Shown here: in pieces, positions 7,967-16,054 of the stretch
How positions within the stretch are numbered: the first letter of the stretch is position 1
Layout of the letters: every line of letters begins with the position of its first letter
NCBI GenBank assembly: GCA_017746715.1
Contig: JAGHZQ010000084.1
Span: 1 to 64,000, forward strand
Reading direction: 5' to 3'
Length of the DNA stretch: 64,000 bases
DNA from: Cyanobacteria bacterium SBLK
GTDB lineage: Bacteria > Cyanobacteriota > Cyanobacteriia > Cyanobacteriales > Spirulinaceae
Notes under the pieces: model-generated
Database searches by the model: none
What the model was told of the DNA's origin: nothing
What the model saw: the letters and a program-made list of their open reading frames with translations, nothing else
Made by a program: the position numbers and the translations under genes

Positions 7967-9391
7967 CTAAGACTCAATTCTATAAGATTTCTTACGAGAG
8001 TATTTCAGCCAATTTAAATTGAGAACGCTTCCGATCCATTTTGTGCCGATAAAATCATCGATTCTCAACGCTCCAATCAATAGAGGTCCGGCTAATATCC
8101 AAAAAAAGATCGCACATCCAAACAAAATAGGCGCTATGATTAAACCCAAACTCAAGATCAGAAAGATGGTAAAATGAAGAAATGAGGCGATCGTGTATTT
8201 TAACAATCTACTGCCTTGAGAAGAACGGATCAAAAAATCCGGGAGTTTTTGAGTTGTAACTTGTAAAGTCAGTTCTTGAGGTTCGCGAGCGGCATTGTGA
8301 TGCAATAAAATCTTCCGAATATAAGTGCGATCGGCTGATAAAAAGCGAGTATCGACCCGCACTTCGCATTCTACCTCATTGCCTTCAAACTTATGGGGTT
8401 GAAAATGAATCCAAGAATGTCGATAAGGCGTATGAGGCGAATCGCTAATATGAGGAACGACTTCCCAGCGTCCCGCCAGCATTGTTTCGGGAATAGGATT
8501 ACTAATCATCAAATTTTGAGTCAAAATTTTTCCGTATTTACAATCTGAGAATTCTATACCTGCATGACTCAATCTCAATTTTGGCAAACGGGTAACATTT
8601 AAAGGTTTTAATGCCAGAATTGCCTCTTTTGCATTCCGATATCGGTCTTTCGGATTGGCTTCTACCATCTTTTCCAACCAGTTCAACCAACCGATTTCTT
8701 GAGGGGGAACGAGATGGCGGAAATGCAAGCGATAATCGGCATCAATTAAATTGCCAATTTCCCCGGATTTAATGCCCGTTAACAAACAAATTAATGTTAC
8801 CCCCAAACCATATAAATCCGAAGCCGTTGTTAACTCCCGATTAAATAATTGTTCTGGAGGCATAAATCCCATCGTCCCCTTAACCACGCTACTCGCTGCA
8901 ACTTCTCCTCCTCCCATCCGCGCAAAGCCAAAATCCACTAAATAAACTTTGCCTTGAGCATCGAGCAATATATTTTCGGGTTTGATATCGCGATGAATTA
9001 CCACAGGAGATTGCTTCTGTAAATACACCAAAATTGCCAAAGCCCGCAAGGCAACATTTTTGATTTTTTGGGGAGTCCAAGTCGAATCGGAACTGAGAGA
9101 TTGTGCTTGAATGAATTCTTGTACCAAACATAATCCGTCGGAGGTTTCAAAGGTATCGAGATAGCGAGGAATTCCTGCATGAGAAAGGCGCTGTAGCGTG
9201 TGGATTTCCTGCTCGAATTCTCGATAGGCATCCCAGTTAGAATCGAGGCGAGCAAATTGAAATTGTTTGATAACTACAGCTTGTTGAGTCGTTTGATTTT
9301 GGGCGAGATAAGTGACGCGCCCACCTAAATGGTTGCAACCTAATTCTCGCTCAATTTGATAGCCGTGGGAAGTGAGGTCTGGTAAGGTCAT
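7967..9391 (-). CDS. Serine/threonine protein kinase, membrane-anchored
   Basis: The 474-residue protein begins with a Hanks-type kinase domain: lysine K42 (VVIKQF), catalytic loop HRDIKPEN at 133-140, and DFG at 153-155. A beta-rich segment of about 120 residues (IEFSDCKYGKILTQNLMISN onward) follows, of a kind seen after cyanobacterial STK domains. The C-terminus has two closely spaced hydrophobic stretches at about 405-450, so the kinase probably sits on the cytoplasmic face of a membrane. The motifs look intact. The substrate is unknown. Confidence 0.9.
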   Translation of the reverse strand: MTLPDLTSHGYQIERELGCNHLGGRVTYLAQNQTTQQAVVIKQFQFARLDSNWDAYREFEQEIHTLQRLSHAGIPRYLDTFETSDGLCLVQEFIQAQSLSSDSTWTPQKIKNVALRALAILVYLQKQSPVVIHRDIKPENILLDAQGKVYLVDFGFARMGGGEVAASSVVKGTMGFMPPEQLFNRELTTASDLYGLGVTLICLLTGIKSGEIGNLIDADYRLHFRHLVPPQEIGWLNWLEKMVEANPKDRYRNAKEAILALKPLNVTRLPKLRLSHAGIEFSDCKYGKILTQNLMISNPIPETMLAGRWEVVPHISDSPHTPYRHSWIHFQPHKFEGNEVECEVRVDTRFLSADRTYIRKILLHHNAAREPQELTLQVTTQKLPDFLIRSSQGSRLLKYTIASFLHFTIFLILSLGLIIAPILFGCAIFFWILAGPLLIGALRIDDFIGTKWIGSVLNLNWLKYSRKKSYRIES

Positions 9392-9478
9392 AGTAGAACG
9401 CTAAATCTGAGGAGAACCTACAAAAACGCTAGCGCGATTTTCAAACAATGTCGGGTTAAATTTTGTGGGAGCAACGTT

Positions 9479-10624
9479 TTATTCCTTCAATTTAGCAATG
9501 ATTTTAATGCAGTGTTGGGCGATCGCATCTTCATCATCTACGACTCGAGGAGGATCGACGCGAGTCATGGGTAAAGAACTATTTTGAGGGATTTCCGAAC
9601 CCATCCAAATCAGGTGCGGCAGATTTTTGCCCCCATAGACAGCAATTTCTTTCACTTGCAGGGAAAACGAACCCGGTGTAAAGGTAGGATTGAGGGCGCG
9701 ATCGTACTCGAATTTACTCAACATGAGTTGCAGGGAATAAGTGCGACTCGAATCGAATGCGCCTGCATCGGTTAAGGTTTTGGCGCGAAAAACGGGAATG
9801 AGTTGGGAGAAAGGAATGCGAGGAGATATCCACTCATTGGCAACGGTATCGAAAGAATAACAATAACTCGTACCGTCCCAGTTTCCCTCGCAACGGGCGA
9901 TAAATTTATAGCGTTTTCCGTCTCCTTTTACGGTTAATTGAATACCGTCATAAGGGGATAAATCTAAAGGGGGTTGAAAATTGCGATGGCGCACGGAAGC
10001 AAAACCGCCAGAATTTGCCGTAGATACCGTGCCCGAAAAAACGGCAAAACCATTAGTGCGGTCGTTGAGCGGTGTTGAAACGAGATAAATACCGCTTTCG
10101 CTGACTCCTCCCATAACCACATCATCCACCGCCCCCCAACTCCCGCGCAAATCTTCAGAAGGCTGACTAAAATCAAAGAGAATTTTGCTGTTATCCGTTG
10201 CCGATCGCATCACTGAAGCAAACAGCGATCGCAATTCTTCTTCTCCGATGCGATTTCTCTCTCCTACATCTCCGCAACAAACAATCGCCCCTAAATTAGC
10301 GTACAATTCCGGGGTGACGCGATCGCTGAGAAATATCTCCTGCTCCCGATACAAAGATTTCGCCCGGGGGAGATCCTCCACCCACACCCGCACGGGATAA
10401 TTTTCGGCGAGAAGGCGATCGACGAGAGGCTTCGCGAAATTCTCCCGCAGGGCAATAACGAGAATGGGGGAGACGCGATCGCCAATTAAGGGAGAAATGG
10501 GAGGAGAATCCATATTGAGGAGTTTATTTCTCAACCAAGGGAAACAATCGAGGAAAGGGATACCATCAAAATAGGCGATCGTCTGCACGAAGCGGCCCAA
10601 ATCCCAACTTTCTCTCTGGCTCAT
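9479..10624 (-). CDS. CIA30-domain protein (HCF173-like)
   Basis: The 381-residue protein has an N-terminal part like a decayed NAD-binding SDR fold (ILVIALRENFAKPLVDRLLAEN). It is followed by a complex-I-intermediate-associated 30 domain from ILFDFSQPSEDLRGSWGAVDDVVMGG to EIAVYGG. The same SDR-CIA30 order occurs in plant HCF173, a psbA translation factor, and its cyanobacterial relatives. A role in photosystem II assembly or translation is therefore an inference. No signal peptide is seen. Confidence 0.85.
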   Translation of the reverse strand: MSQRESWDLGRFVQTIAYFDGIPFLDCFPWLRNKLLNMDSPPISPLIGDRVSPILVIALRENFAKPLVDRLLAENYPVRVWVEDLPRAKSLYREQEIFLSDRVTPELYANLGAIVCCGDVGERNRIGEEELRSLFASVMRSATDNSKILFDFSQPSEDLRGSWGAVDDVVMGGVSESGIYLVSTPLNDRTNGFAVFSGTVSTANSGGFASVRHRNFQPPLDLSPYDGIQLTVKGDGKRYKFIARCEGNWDGTSYCYSFDTVANEWISPRIPFSQLIPVFRAKTLTDAGAFDSSRTYSLQLMLSKFEYDRALNPTFTPGSFSLQVKEIAVYGGKNLPHLIWMGSEIPQNSSLPMTRVDPPRVVDDEDAIAQHCIKIIAKLKE

Positions 10625-10751
10625 TTCTCCTTCCTCAATGCCCCGTTTCTTGTTATGTTAACAATCGTTTAGCGATCGTGGCGATCGAGATTATAAAATT
10701 GGCAGGATTTACTCCTGACCTCCTTCATCCTTCATCCTTTCAAAGTTCCCC

Positions 10752-13700
10752 ATGCTCGACATCGAACGGAGTCCCCAAGCATCACAACCCTCATCTCTCT
10801 CTCAATGGCTCTATCAAGCAATTCAAGAGCCGGGGGTGCGCCTGCGGATTCGGTTGCGGGGGAATAATCTCCACGTTCTTTGCGAGGGCTCCCAAACCCC
10901 GGAACTCGATCGCCTGCTCCCTCGCCTGACCGGTACCCTAAGAACTCAATCTGCCAGCTTTCACCGCTTTTTTCGCAATACAGAAGAGCCTATCTATAAA
11001 ATTATTCTCTACGGTCGCCAGATTGGCACGCAACGCCCGGATTGGATCGAATCGATCGTATTAGATCGCCTCCCACCCTCCCCATCCTCTCCACCCACTC
11101 CCCAACTCCCCATTTCCAATGAAGACTTAGCTCGTAGCGGTACCCCAGAAGCGATCGCTCGCTATTTGAGCGAATCCCTGTCCCATCTAGGAGTAGCGGT
11201 TAAAGTTTTAATCCAAAAACTTCCCGAAGAAGGCGATCTCCGGTCTCTCAAGCGCCTCTGGGTAATTTGCAGCTGTCATTACAGTCCTGATGCTTCCCTG
11301 ATTGCCGAACCCATCGCCCAACAGTTGCGAGATTTAGAATTAGAAGGCTTTAAGGAAGCCATTATTCGCGCTCAAGTTCGAGGAGAAGAGAGTCCCGATT
11401 GGATGTTACAGGTCGATCTCACGCGCAGGTCGATTATGTTAAGAGAGTGGGGACGATGGGGTGATGTGAAATCTCTTCAGTGCTTGCTCGATAATGCTCT
11501 TGACGGGCACAATATTAAAATCGGTACGGTTCTCAAAGAAAAAACCTTACATATTTTTTCCAGTTGGCGCGAAGAATTTCTCTCCTCAGACCCGGTTGTA
11601 GAGAGCAGTCGAGGCGTTGCTCCCTCACGAGAAGAAGTTATTGCGGCGATCTCCCCCATTCTCGACGAGCTCGCTCCCCAAGGCATTGAAACGGCGGAAA
11701 TTTATGGAATGAAAACCCCAGAAATGGGGGGATTTTCCTACAACAATGCAGCACTTTTAGATTTAGAAGAACTCAACGATCGCGGCTTTGACAGCGCTCT
11801 GCCACCACAGGTGTGGACGCATAGACTAGAATTACCCGCAGCAAAAAATCCAAATTTATCTCTCTCCGTTTTTGCCCTTGCCCGTCAGAAGCATGTCGAA
11901 GCCCTAACTTTTCTCTTCCAACGCTTGCTCAATCCCGATATTGAAGGACGTTTGGCAACGGGTGGCATTCGCGTCAAACTTTGCTTTAAAGATCGCTTGC
12001 TCCACGTGATGACCGAAGCAGTGGTTTGTCCTCGTCAAACCCTTGTTGCCAACAAAATTGAAACGCTCCTCAATGACCTCAATATCGAGGATCTGGCAGG
12101 AGCGAGAATTTATGGACGGCGATCGGGTCAATCTTCCCCTTTATGGAGTTACGGTATCGATTTCGCGGATTCCGGTTGTTTAAGTAAGGAACAGCGACAG
12201 CAGCTGACAAACAAAGAAAAATCCCAATTATTTTTCCCCATTTCCTCCAGTTCCGATCTGTCTGGCGTTGCCGAAGTCGCGATCGCCTCTCCAACTTGGC
12301 AAATTTGGCGAAATCGCTTTCAATCTCTCTTAAAAGCCACTCAACTATTTGTCTCCAGTCCCGACCGAGGAGAAAACTCGGCGATCGCTCGTTCTCCCCA
12401 CTCCTATCCCCAACAACCCCGGCTCGCATTTCCCGTGACGGCAATCTGGTTGGCGATCGGTTGTTTTTTCGCCGTACAAGTGGATGGGGGATTAACGCGG
12501 TGGTTGGCACGACAAGATGAATCGATTGAATTAACAAAGAATCACAAAGGTTCTAGAAACCGCGAGAATTTATCCCTTGCAACCAACATTTGGAAAGAAG
12601 ACCCCTCGCAAAATACCGATGACATGCAGGCGCAAGCAGAAATCGACGCATCTGAGGAAAGACAAGCTCAAAAAGCTGCCATGCTTGCCGTCGCGCGACT
12701 GTCAGCTAACTTATCGTTTAACAATACGCTTTTAGATGAAAAAATTGCCCTATACCGAGAGCGCGTGAAGCGATGGGGCGCTCCAGATATCTTAATTGTG
12801 GGCAGTTCTCGAGCATTGCGCGGGATCGATCCGACGATCCTGCAAAAAGAACTAACTTCTTTCAGTCACCTCCTCACCATCACCGATCGCTCCCCCAGTC
12901 TTGCGGATGCTCCCTTAAGCAAGAGTCAGCCCTCCAGTCCTGCGGATACTCCTCTAAGTAAGAAGAGCGGAGGGGAGGGAACAATCAATAACCAAATCGA
13001 CAACCAAATCGACATTTTTAACTTTGGCATTAATGGTGCGACCGCTCGTGTCGTCCATTTGCTCCTCGGACGGATTTTAACGCCAGAAGAACTCCCCAAA
13101 CTGATTATTTGGGCGGATGGGGCACGGGCATTTAATAGCGGTCGGGAGGATTTAACCTATGAAGCGATCGCGACTTCCCCGGGATATCAACAATTAAACC
13201 TCGGCCGCTTTCCGGGTTCGCCAGCACCGGAGCAAGAAAAATGGCAATTTTCTCTCGCTCGTTTAAATCAAGATATCAGAATGGGCTATCAAAGTTTTAA
13301 TGATTGGTTTGGAGATGCGTTGGGGGAATTTTCCGGCGTTTATGCCGATCGCGATCGCTTAAAAGAAGCATTAAGCGTCCAATTTACCGCCCGCATTCCC
13401 TCGGTAGAAGATTTGCATCTCGATCTATGGGACACAACGCCTTCTGTTTCCGCCCGAGAACCCATTAATGCTGATGGATTTTTACCGCTTTCGGTGCGTT
13501 TCGATCCCGAAACTTATTATTTATCCCATCCCAAAGTTGCTGGACTGCACGATCGCGATTACAGTTCTTTTGAGATATCGGGGAATCAATACAATGCGCT
13601 GAGTCAATTAATCTCCTACCTCGATCGCCAGCAAGTTAATGTTATTTTTGTTAATTTACCTCTGACTAAGGATTATTTAGAAGACCCGATTCGCAGTCAA

Positions 13701-13880
13701 TATGAGGATGAATTTCAAGAACGCATGCAAGGAGCTGCGAAAACTTATAATTTTAAGTTTCTCGATTTAGCGCGTCGATGGCAAACCAACTACGAGTATT
13801 TTTCCGATCCCAGTCATCTCAATCGCTACGGAGCTTACCAAGTGTCTGTCTTTTTAGCGCGATCGCTGATGGAGAATTAA
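10752..13880 (+). CDS. Large protein with four N-terminal repeats and a C-terminal SGNH/DUF1574-like half
   Basis: The protein has 1042 residues. The first about 470 contain roughly four divergent ~100-residue repeats with the pattern RxRxxLxxxxLHVxxxG, a helix, then IYGRxxGxxxPDW. A membrane segment follows (FPVTAIWLAIGCFFAVQV). The C-terminal half resembles DUF1574/AlgJ-like SGNH proteins: ILIVGSSRALRGIDP (block I serine), FNFGINGATARVV, and a late DPSHLNRYGA (Asp-x-x-His). The next gene, 22 bases on, is an MBOAT acyltransferase. The pair therefore looks like the membrane acyl-transfer partner system known for alginate and teichoic acid modification. The acceptor is unknown. Confidence 0.75.
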   Translation: MLDIERSPQASQPSSLSQWLYQAIQEPGVRLRIRLRGNNLHVLCEGSQTPELDRLLPRLTGTLRTQSASFHRFFRNTEEPIYKIILYGRQIGTQRPDWIESIVLDRLPPSPSSPPTPQLPISNEDLARSGTPEAIARYLSESLSHLGVAVKVLIQKLPEEGDLRSLKRLWVICSCHYSPDASLIAEPIAQQLRDLELEGFKEAIIRAQVRGEESPDWMLQVDLTRRSIMLREWGRWGDVKSLQCLLDNALDGHNIKIGTVLKEKTLHIFSSWREEFLSSDPVVESSRGVAPSREEVIAAISPILDELAPQGIETAEIYGMKTPEMGGFSYNNAALLDLEELNDRGFDSALPPQVWTHRLELPAAKNPNLSLSVFALARQKHVEALTFLFQRLLNPDIEGRLATGGIRVKLCFKDRLLHVMTEAVVCPRQTLVANKIETLLNDLNIEDLAGARIYGRRSGQSSPLWSYGIDFADSGCLSKEQRQQLTNKEKSQLFFPISSSSDLSGVAEVAIASPTWQIWRNRFQSLLKATQLFVSSPDRGENSAIARSPHSYPQQPRLAFPVTAIWLAIGCFFAVQVDGGLTRWLARQDESIELTKNHKGSRNRENLSLATNIWKEDPSQNTDDMQAQAEIDASEERQAQKAAMLAVARLSANLSFNNTLLDEKIALYRERVKRWGAPDILIVGSSRALRGIDPTILQKELTSFSHLLTITDRSPSLADAPLSKSQPSSPADTPLSKKSGGEGTINNQIDNQIDIFNFGINGATARVVHLLLGRILTPEELPKLIIWADGARAFNSGREDLTYEAIATSPGYQQLNLGRFPGSPAPEQEKWQFSLARLNQDIRMGYQSFNDWFGDALGEFSGVYADRDRLKEALSVQFTARIPSVEDLHLDLWDTTPSVSAREPINADGFLPLSVRFDPETYYLSHPKVAGLHDRDYSSFEISGNQYNALSQLISYLDRQQVNVIFVNLPLTKDYLEDPIRSQYEDEFQERMQGAAKTYNFKFLDLARRWQTNYEYFSDPSHLNRYGAYQVSVFLARSLMEN
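12895..12962 (+). repeat. In-frame imperfect direct repeat inside the SGNH-like gene
   Basis: A ~29-bp unit (CCAGTCTTGCGGATGCTCCC...) recurs at 12934 with a 39-bp period and about five mismatches. It encodes two similar Ser/Pro-rich peptides (SLADAPLSK and SPADTPLSK) in a low-complexity loop. The loop separates GSSRALRGIDP from FNFGINGAT, which are close together in relatives. It looks like an inserted or expanded repeat tolerated within the reading frame. Confidence 0.6.
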
Positions 13881-13902
13881 GAATTAAGAGTAACTAACAA
13901 CT

Positions 13903-15501
13903 ATGAACTTTTTAGACCCGCTTTATGGCTTATTTTTATTTATTTTTGTTTGGATTTATTGGTATTGCGGTCGCTTTCGTCCTGTTGTAAAATTGGACTT
14001 TTCTCAGAATGAATCCGGCTCTCGGTTATCTGACGATCTCCCTTCAGAATCGACCCAAAATATTCGCCTCTGGATTCTTTGCGGTGCCAGCTTGCTGTTT
14101 TATGGCTTTCTGCAAATCGAATATATTCCTCTACTTCTCTTAATGACTTTTCTGAACTTTCAATTAGGAAAAGCAATGGAAACGCGATCTCGAGGTTGTT
14201 TTCAACCGAAATATTCTCGACTTTCCGATCGCGAATGGGAGCAAATGCAGCAGGTTTGGAGCAGTCGCGCAACACAACTCTTGATTTTTGGTATCGGTCT
14301 CAATGTTATTTTACTTTTGGGATTTAAATATTTACCTTTTCTTCTCGAAACGATTGCCGTTGTCCTTGATTTTCCCGTTGCCAATCAAAGTGCTAATTGG
14401 ATTGGCGATCGCTTGATTGCTCCTCTCGGAATTTCTTTCTTTACTTTTGAATGTATCGCTTATTTAGTCGATATTTATCGCGGTGCGCCAGCGACTCGGG
14501 ATTTTCTGAAGTTTTCCGGATATAAGCTCTTTTTCCCCAAACTGATTTCCGGACCAATAACGCGCTTTCATCACTTTATCAACCAATTTCAGGAGATTAA
14601 ATATCCCTCTCCAGAACAGTTTTCCGAGGGAGCTTGGTCGATCGCTTGCGGTGCCGTTAAAAAAGCCCTCATTGCCGATCGTTTGGGAATTTATGTCGAT
14701 CTTTGTTTTGGAAACTTAGAAAGAGCGGGTAGTGGCGATCTTTGGCTGGCAACTTTAGCTTACGGTTTGCAACTCTATTTCGATTTTAGCGGTTATGTAG
14801 ACATCGTTCGCGGAAGTGCCATGTTTCTTGGTTTTAATCTCCCAGAAAATTTCGATTTTCCCTATTTTACAACCAGCATTGCCAGTTTTTGGCGCAGATG
14901 GCATATGACCCTAGGAGATTGGTTGCGAAACTATTTATATTTTCCCCTTGGCGGTTCGAGAAAGAGTTTACAACGAACTTGTTTTAATCTTTTTATTATC
15001 ATGTTAATTGCCGGGATTTGGCACGGTGCAGCTTGGGGATTTATTCTATGGGGAGGCTTACACGGTTTTGCTTTAGTCATTCATCGCTTAATAGAAGTAC
15101 AAAGTAAAAGAAATCGAACTCTAGAAACATGGTGGACAACGATTCCCGGTACGATTAGCGCTTGGTTGACAACGCAAATTTTTGTCTTTTTGGCATGGAT
15201 ATTTTTCCGCCTTCCTAATATCCAAGATGCCTTATTTGTCTTTAACCATTTCTTTGGTCGCATGGGTGATGTTCAGTTTACGCAAAAGGTTTATTATGAT
15301 GTTTTAGGAATGGGGCGTTCCGATTTGATTTTATTAATTGCAATACTTGTGGTTAATATGGCTATTGCTTATTTTATTCAACGCGGCTTAAGGCTACAGT
15401 TAAACTGGAATCTTAAATTAATTTTAGTTCCTTTATGTTTTCTGATAGTTTGGATTCTTGCACCAGAAGGTGGATTGCGCTATATTTACTTTGATTTTTG
15501 A
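13903..15501 (+). CDS. MBOAT family O-acyltransferase (AlgI-like)
   Basis: The 532-residue polytopic membrane protein belongs to the DltB/AlgI branch of MBOAT. Key features: the SFWRRWHMTLGDWLRNYLYFPLGG segment region at about 14,886-14,957, and the catalytic-histidine motif GIWHGAAWGFILWGGLHG. It moves acyl groups across or within the membrane onto a polysaccharide partner. It follows the SGNH-like gene on the same strand, probably co-transcribed, and that gene likely supplies the second acyl-transfer step. Which polymer is modified cannot be told. Confidence 0.9.
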   Translation: MNFLDPLYGLFLFIFVWIYWYCGRFRPVVKLDFSQNESGSRLSDDLPSESTQNIRLWILCGASLLFYGFLQIEYIPLLLLMTFLNFQLGKAMETRSRGCFQPKYSRLSDREWEQMQQVWSSRATQLLIFGIGLNVILLLGFKYLPFLLETIAVVLDFPVANQSANWIGDRLIAPLGISFFTFECIAYLVDIYRGAPATRDFLKFSGYKLFFPKLISGPITRFHHFINQFQEIKYPSPEQFSEGAWSIACGAVKKALIADRLGIYVDLCFGNLERAGSGDLWLATLAYGLQLYFDFSGYVDIVRGSAMFLGFNLPENFDFPYFTTSIASFWRRWHMTLGDWLRNYLYFPLGGSRKSLQRTCFNLFIIMLIAGIWHGAAWGFILWGGLHGFALVIHRLIEVQSKRNRTLETWWTTIPGTISAWLTTQIFVFLAWIFFRLPNIQDALFVFNHFFGRMGDVQFTQKVYYDVLGMGRSDLILLIAILVVNMAIAYFIQRGLRLQLNWNLKLILVPLCFLIVWILAPEGGLRYIYFDF

Positions 15502-15580
15502 TTTTGTTTTCGTTGCCTGCACTGAGCTTTACCGAAGTGTTTGTTTTTTGTTGTCTGGAGATATATTTCTCCTTATTTAT

Positions 15581-16042
15581 ATGAGTATTCGTCAATATGA
15601 GCTAACTGATGTGGAAGCGATCGCAACTGTTTATCGCGATGCTATCCTTGAAATTGGCTGCAATTTTTATAGCCCCAGACAAGTTAAAACTTGGTCATCT
15701 TTTGCAGGGAATCTTGAAACTTTCAGAGAAAAATTACAACAAGGACTAACATTAATTGCCGTTGAAGACGAAAAAATTATTGCTTTCGGTCAATTGCATC
15801 CTAAAGATCGGATTGCTTTTTTGTATACCGTCAAACGATATGCTCGCAGAGGCTATGCTACTTTAATTTACCAAAAGTTAGAAGAAGAAGCGATCGCACA
15901 AGGTGTAAAATACTTGAGAACTGAGGCGAGTCGAGTCGCTAAATTCTTCTTTCTCAAACAAGGATTTGAGATTATCGAACCGGAAATTGTTGTTCGCCAA
16001 GGGACGGAATTCGAGCGTTTTAGAATGCAGAAAAAGGTATAA
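15581..16042 (+). CDS. GNAT family N-acetyltransferase
   Basis: About 153 residues from MSIRQYELTDVEAI. The order fits GNAT: N-terminal helix, a central strand (LIAVEDEKIIAFGQLH), then the acetyl-CoA loop region VKRYARRGYATLIYQKL (R/Q-x-x-G-x-G/A type), and a C-terminal VAKFFFLKQGFEI. The frame is open further upstream, but that segment overlaps the MBOAT 3' end and a simple repeat. The ATG at 15581 starts the conserved region and is preferred. The substrate is unknown. Confidence 0.85.
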   Translation: MSIRQYELTDVEAIATVYRDAILEIGCNFYSPRQVKTWSSFAGNLETFREKLQQGLTLIAVEDEKIIAFGQLHPKDRIAFLYTVKRYARRGYATLIYQKLEEEAIAQGVKYLRTEASRVAKFFFLKQGFEIIEPEIVVRQGTEFERFRMQKKV

Positions 16043-16054
16043 AAAATTTAAAAT

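Noticed and set aside
15458..15580. N-terminal extension of the GNAT gene
   Set aside because: It overlaps the MBOAT 3' end and a simple repeat; the conserved domain starts at the ATG at 15581.
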